NCBI RefSeq assembly: GCF_000497045.1
Contig: NW_015961963.1
Span: 186,001-250,000, forward strand
Direction of reading: 5' to 3'
Length of the DNA: 64,000 nucleotides
DNA from: Kalmanozyma brasiliensis GHG001
Lineage: Eukaryota > Basidiomycota > Ustilaginomycetes > Ustilaginales
Made by a program: the position numbers and the translations under genes
The notes under the pieces: model-generated
Seen by the model: the letters and a program-made list of their open reading frames with translations, nothing else
What the model was told of the DNA's origin: nothing
Database searches by the model: none
Part shown: piece by piece, positions 60,012 to 64,000 of the stretch
How positions within the stretch are numbered: position 1 is the stretch's first letter
How the letters are laid out: each line of letters opens with the position of its first letter

Positions 60012-63000
60012 ATGTCGCTCAACGACGCCTCGACCAAACGAGGAGGCGCAAACCGTCCCGACACAGCTGCATCTGTCGCCACTTCCAGCTCTGATTTCCG
60101 CATTCCTGGCCTTCGACCTAGTGCACAACAGCAAGGTGGTATCTCGCGCAATGTCTCGCAATCGCCCTCGCCCGCTCCTTCCTTTCTTCGTATCTTCGCT
60201 CCACAGCATGAATCTGCAGGCGCGACTTGGTACGATGGCCGCACAGGTCGAGATTCTCCGGTTGCCTGGCTCGCAAAACATGGTCCATCGCCGAGGGAGC
60301 TCCTCGACAGCTCGCAGGGACCCATAGAGCATCGTCAGCCTTTCACATCCTCAGTGCAGCGAACTCTGGGCGTTCGAAATTGGGATGCGGCTCACACTGC
60401 GCCTGCATCTGCTCCTCCTACAAGCCTCCCAAGCGGTGATCACGTTCGGCCGTTCACAGCCTCCTCGTACCATCGAAGCAGATTGGTCACCGCCGACGGA
60501 TTTGTGGGTAGCTACGTGTGTGCCCTGCTCGAGAATCGTGGAGTCGGCCGCGAAGTTGGAATCGCTTCCATCGAGCGAGAGACGGGTGGGTATCGACCAA
60601 GTGGCTGGCAGAATCAAAGCAAAGTAGATGCTGACCCCTAGGCTTTGTCTTCTATGTTGAAGGGCTCTGCGTCATCACACAGCTGGCAGATACTCCGACA
60701 TACGTTCGGACCGTCCAGCACATGTCCATGTATCCTCCGAGCATCCTGCTAGTACCAGCCTCGGGTTCGTCGCGCAGCGGCAAACATGGCTCATTCACAT
60801 CGACCACTCGGAGCAAGCGAGCCAAGACCCACGATGGCAACGACGGCGAGACGAACGGGGACCGCTCGGAAGAGCAGCTACAGAGAGGTCAGCAGTCGGT
60901 ACTCATCAGTACTCTCGAGCAGATCTACGGCATTCAAGCGCAGCCTTTCAATCGAAAGCACTGGAACTATCAGGAGGGTAAGCACGCGTCGTACAATTGG
61001 ATCCGTGTTCGAGATCATTCGATCCTACGCATTCATGGTACGGGGGGATGCTCACCGTCGCTTCCACGACTCGTTTCTTACGTCTTTTAATAGGAGCACG
61101 GTATCTTGATCGGCTGCTGATTGACGACGCTGACGAGATCAAAGCGGAAGAGGAGCTTGCTGGGCCTCTGTCAGCGAAGGAAAAAGCTCCTTCCAGTCAG
61201 CAGTCGCAGCGTCCTGCTTCATCTCGACCGCAGACGGGCCGATACTCGCTGGACCTGCACGCAAAGGCTTCGACACGAGCTGCTATTCTGGTGGCGGTGG
61301 CCGACAAGTTCTATCTCCTCTCCGCCCTCGCCGGTCTTTTGGAGTATGTCTGGCTTGGCTTGACTTTCCTCGCAGAGTGGAACAGGACATAATCGCACTG
61401 ACTGTCACGCATTACACAAACAGCTTCTACACCGAGTCCTTCAACCGCGTCTTCACGCCAAAGACACTTCGTATTCGCTTCGTGGTCCCTGAAGGTACGT
61501 AGATGGTCGGTGACCGCCCAATCATCGAAACTCGGCGCAGATCTTGACCACCCAATCAATCTTACAGGCACGACCTTAATCAACAGCAACACCGTTCATG
61601 ATCTCGAGCTGGTCCGCAACTTGATTGACCCTCGTTCAAATGACTCTCTCTTCGGTAAGCTTTTCCAATTACAACACCATGAGATTACAACACCATGAGA
61701 TGGCTGTCTGACAACGAGCCTCTGCGCACACACAGGATTGCTCGATCACTGCGTCACGCCCATGGGGAAGAGATTGCTCAAAATGAACTTACTTCAGCCG
61801 TTGACAGGTGCGATACGCTGTTCTCGTTGATATCTGCGGGCAGGCCAAAATGCTCATCACATCTCTCGCGATTCCTTGGACACCTCAGACCCTGATGCTC
61901 TCTCAGTGCGACAGGACGCCGTAGCCGAGTGTGTCAACAGCGAGGTACGGATCCCCACCTCCAGCCTACTGGAGCGACAACTTGTCCTCATCCCACAAGC
62001 TTTTTGATCTCTGCCACAGGAACGCTACATTGCCATCCGAGAAAGTCTCAAGCCGATCCGCGAAAAGGGTATCGATCTCGACAAGCTCATTCATTCCCTG
62101 TCCTGTCCGCAAAGAGGCGAGCCTCCAAAAGAAGTAACCGAGAGAAAGGTCAGCAGCATTCTTGCTCTTCGCACTCTATTGCTCTCTCTTGGTCCAGGTA
62201 AGCAAGCCGTTCGCGACCAGTGATTGCGATGGAAACCAAAAGATTGACGACGGAACGAGAGGTTCATGCCCATTGCGTCTTGGTTCAAACAGCGCGAGCA
62301 GCCCTGCACAACTCCTCGAGCCAACTACTACAGTCCATCTCTGACGTGAGAATCCAAAACATGGCTCGAGTGTGTCACGACTGTCATGCTGACCATCTTT
62401 CCTTCGCCGTGGTCCCGGATGACAGTTCTTCGAGTCCAGCGAAATCGACGAGATCAGCAGGGCAATCCAGGCGACTATCGACGAAGATGTCCAGCATGCA
62501 AAAAACGGCCTCAAGGCTCGGAACGCTAGGATGGTAAGTGCTCTCTCTCCTGTGATCGCCCTTTGAGCAGCGAACTCACGCAATGGGACTGCGAGTTGCC
62601 CATTTCGTCTTCTGCAGTACGCTGTGCGAGCGGAGCGCAGCCCTCTCATCGACGTGGCCAGGCAGACATACCGAGAGAACCTCAGGTGAGAGCACCTTCC
62701 TTCTGTGCCTTCAATGCTGCACGACACGCTGTTAGGGGCTGACATTCGCTTACAACCTCCGACAGCGACATCGAGTCTCATCGCCAGCAGCTAGAAAGTA
62801 AGAACAGGAACTGGGCATGCTTCGAACGTCGGTCGACACAGATACTGACATCTCGCATTGCTACAAAAAATCAAGGCGATACGAACCTGAGCCTGTCGCT
62901 CAAAATGGTCCGAGATGGCTTTCTGGTGGGCGACTCTGAGACCCAAACCAAGGTGGAAGCCGCCGCCGATATGCTTACAAGTACCTTGCTCCTGCTCGCA

Positions 63001-64000
63001 GCTCCAAACCAATCTAGACAGCAGCCAGATACCGCACTTGCCCGACTACTTCACGAATATCACCAAGGCCAAAGGCGGCAAGCAGGTCACGATGATGACG
63101 TTGGCTCTTGTATGTGCAGCACCTCCCTCTGATGCACCGACCCCGTCCAGTAATTGATCTGCTTCATTTTGACCTTGCAGAAGAAGCTCAACGCTCGGTT
63201 GAATGACTCGATGACCGAAGTCCTGGTCATGACCGATACCATTGTCAACGAGCTCATCGACAACATCGTCGAGCGTCTGGCATCTCTCAATAACGTGAGC
63301 TCGCGATCGGCCCTGTTGAAGTCCTCCAGGCTTGGAACACTGATCTATCCGTATCTTGGCTTGCAAACATTCGCGCCCAGATTTCGGAGGCTCTGGGTCT
63401 TCTCGACATGATCTTCAGCTTTGCCACCGTGTCGATGGTCAACGACTACGTGCGACCCGTCTTTGGCGACAGGCTGGATATCCGCACCGCACGACACCCT
63501 ATTCTGGACCGGGTCGAGGTCGGCAAGTCTTCCACGTCAAGCTTCATCTCGCGCAGACGAGGCACTTTCGTTCCCAATGACATCTTCCTCGCCCCGGGCG
63601 AGCGCATCTGCCTCGTTACTGGGCCCAACATGTCCGGCAAGAGCACGCTGTTGCGTCAAATCGCTCTCATCACCGTTCTGGCTGGCATCGGCTGCTTCGT
63701 TCCTGCGACGCGAGCTACACTGCCGCTGCCAGATGCGCTCCTCAGTTTGTTGACGCATGAAGACGATGCCACCCAGAATCTGTCGACGTTCGCAGCTGAG
63801 ATGCGCACGGCTGCCTTCATTCTCAGCGTCGGCTCGCCAAACTCCCTCGTCCTCCTCGATGAAATGGGCCGAGGCACCAGTCCCGACGAAGGCTGCGCTC
63901 TCGCCACCGCCGTCATCGAGGAGCTCCTCACTGAGAAAGGCAGCACCACGTTCTTCGCCACGCACTTTGGGGAGCTCGTCGACGGTCTCAGAACTAAAGA
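60012..64000 (+). CDS. MSH4: Meiotic MutS homologue Msh4, 3' end beyond window (at least 925 aa)
   Basis: Sixteen exons by GT-AG and phase: 60012-60585, 60642-60977, 61094-61343, 61424-61494, 61568-61654, 61736-61807, 61889-61944, 62020-62197, 62293-62345, 62426-62533, 62618-62685, 62766-62797, 62876-62925, 63002-63109, 63181-63294 and 63381 onward. N-terminal 140 residues disordered; connector (FYVEGLCVITQLADTPTY) and core (LLDHCVTPMGKRLL, VRQDAVAECV, LSLKMVRDGFLLQ, ITK) follow. The ATPase shows the P-loop GPNMSGKST, an NLSTFAAEM stretch, Walker B LVLLDEMGRGTS and FFATHFGEL. The absence of the mismatch-recognition N-terminal domain (no FxE motif) and the FVRP/ARHPIL context point to Msh4, which with Msh5 stabilises crossover intermediates. 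The last exon runs off the right edge. Confidence 0.9.

Noticed and set aside
61844..61888. Extra MSH4 exon sequence using an earlier acceptor at 61843
   Set aside because: It is in phase but would need a 36-bp intron, shorter than any other here; the acceptor at 61888 gives 81 bp.
62926..62952. Longer MSH4 exon 13 ending at the GTGGAA donor
   Set aside because: Donor is weak and the intron would be 49 bp; the GTGGGC donor at 62926 gives a 76-bp intron and a better match to the Msh4 core.
1..64000. CRISPR arrays, insertion sequences, LTR or inverted terminal repeats
   Set aside because: None seen on reading both strands; the only repeats are short microsatellites and the 47.75-48.1 kb direct repeat.

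Overview
The window looks like nuclear DNA of a smut fungus or a yeast-like relative (Basidiomycota, Ustilaginales). This is inferred from gene content and style: GC-rich coding sequence, compact genes on both strands that are mostly intron-free or carry a few 75-300 bp GT-AG introns, long proteins with Ser/Pro/Gln-rich disordered tails, and antisense shadows opposite nearly every gene. I see no transposon, rRNA, CRISPR array or bacterial-style operon. I recognise 22 protein genes or gene models and one tRNA.

Layout. 1-4456 is gene-free and leads into the most unusual gene, a single 1278-codon frame that joins an Slt2/Mpk1-type MAP kinase to an Elp5-like Elongator subunit. After it come an SDR-fold protein lacking the catalytic Tyr/Lys, a CodA-like amidohydrolase, a large disordered protein, a two-RING E3 candidate, an unknown 284-aa protein, and the ribonucleotide reductase small subunit RNR2, which has three ACGCGT boxes upstream. 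A 2.95 kb gap follows. The 24.7-35 kb stretch holds a Sng1-type membrane protein, a secreted and probably GPI-anchored class II aldolase homologue without zinc ligands, an alpha/beta hydrolase, an intron-containing tRNA-Pro(AGG), an AAAP amino-acid transporter, a Gre2-like reductase and a nicotinamide riboside kinase.

The 35-46 kb stretch is housekeeping: SAR1 (five exons, two of them tiny), eIF4E, TAF8, a small rhodanese/Cdc25-like phosphatase, a peroxisomal (SKL) crotonase and an unknown 925-aa protein. At 46.6-47.1 kb a short gene has an in-frame TAA between two coding halves. Next come a degenerate direct repeat, a membrane-anchored GILT-like protein, a mitochondrial-type double-hotdog acyl-CoA thioesterase, the autophagy kinase ATG1, a Sqt1/AAMP-like WD40 protein, and the meiotic MutS homologue MSH4. 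MSH4 has at least 16 exons and runs off the right edge.

The neighbours do not form an obvious pathway cluster; this is ordinary eukaryotic chromosome. Exon joins were derived by hand from GT-AG signals and reading phase and have not been checked against transcripts. The best leads are the kinase-Elp5 fusion with its expanded activation segment, the interrupted 46.6-kb gene, the zinc-ligand-less GPI aldolase, the GILT-like protein with a long cytosolic tail, and the two enzymes with in-frame upstream ATGs that add mitochondrial-type presequences.
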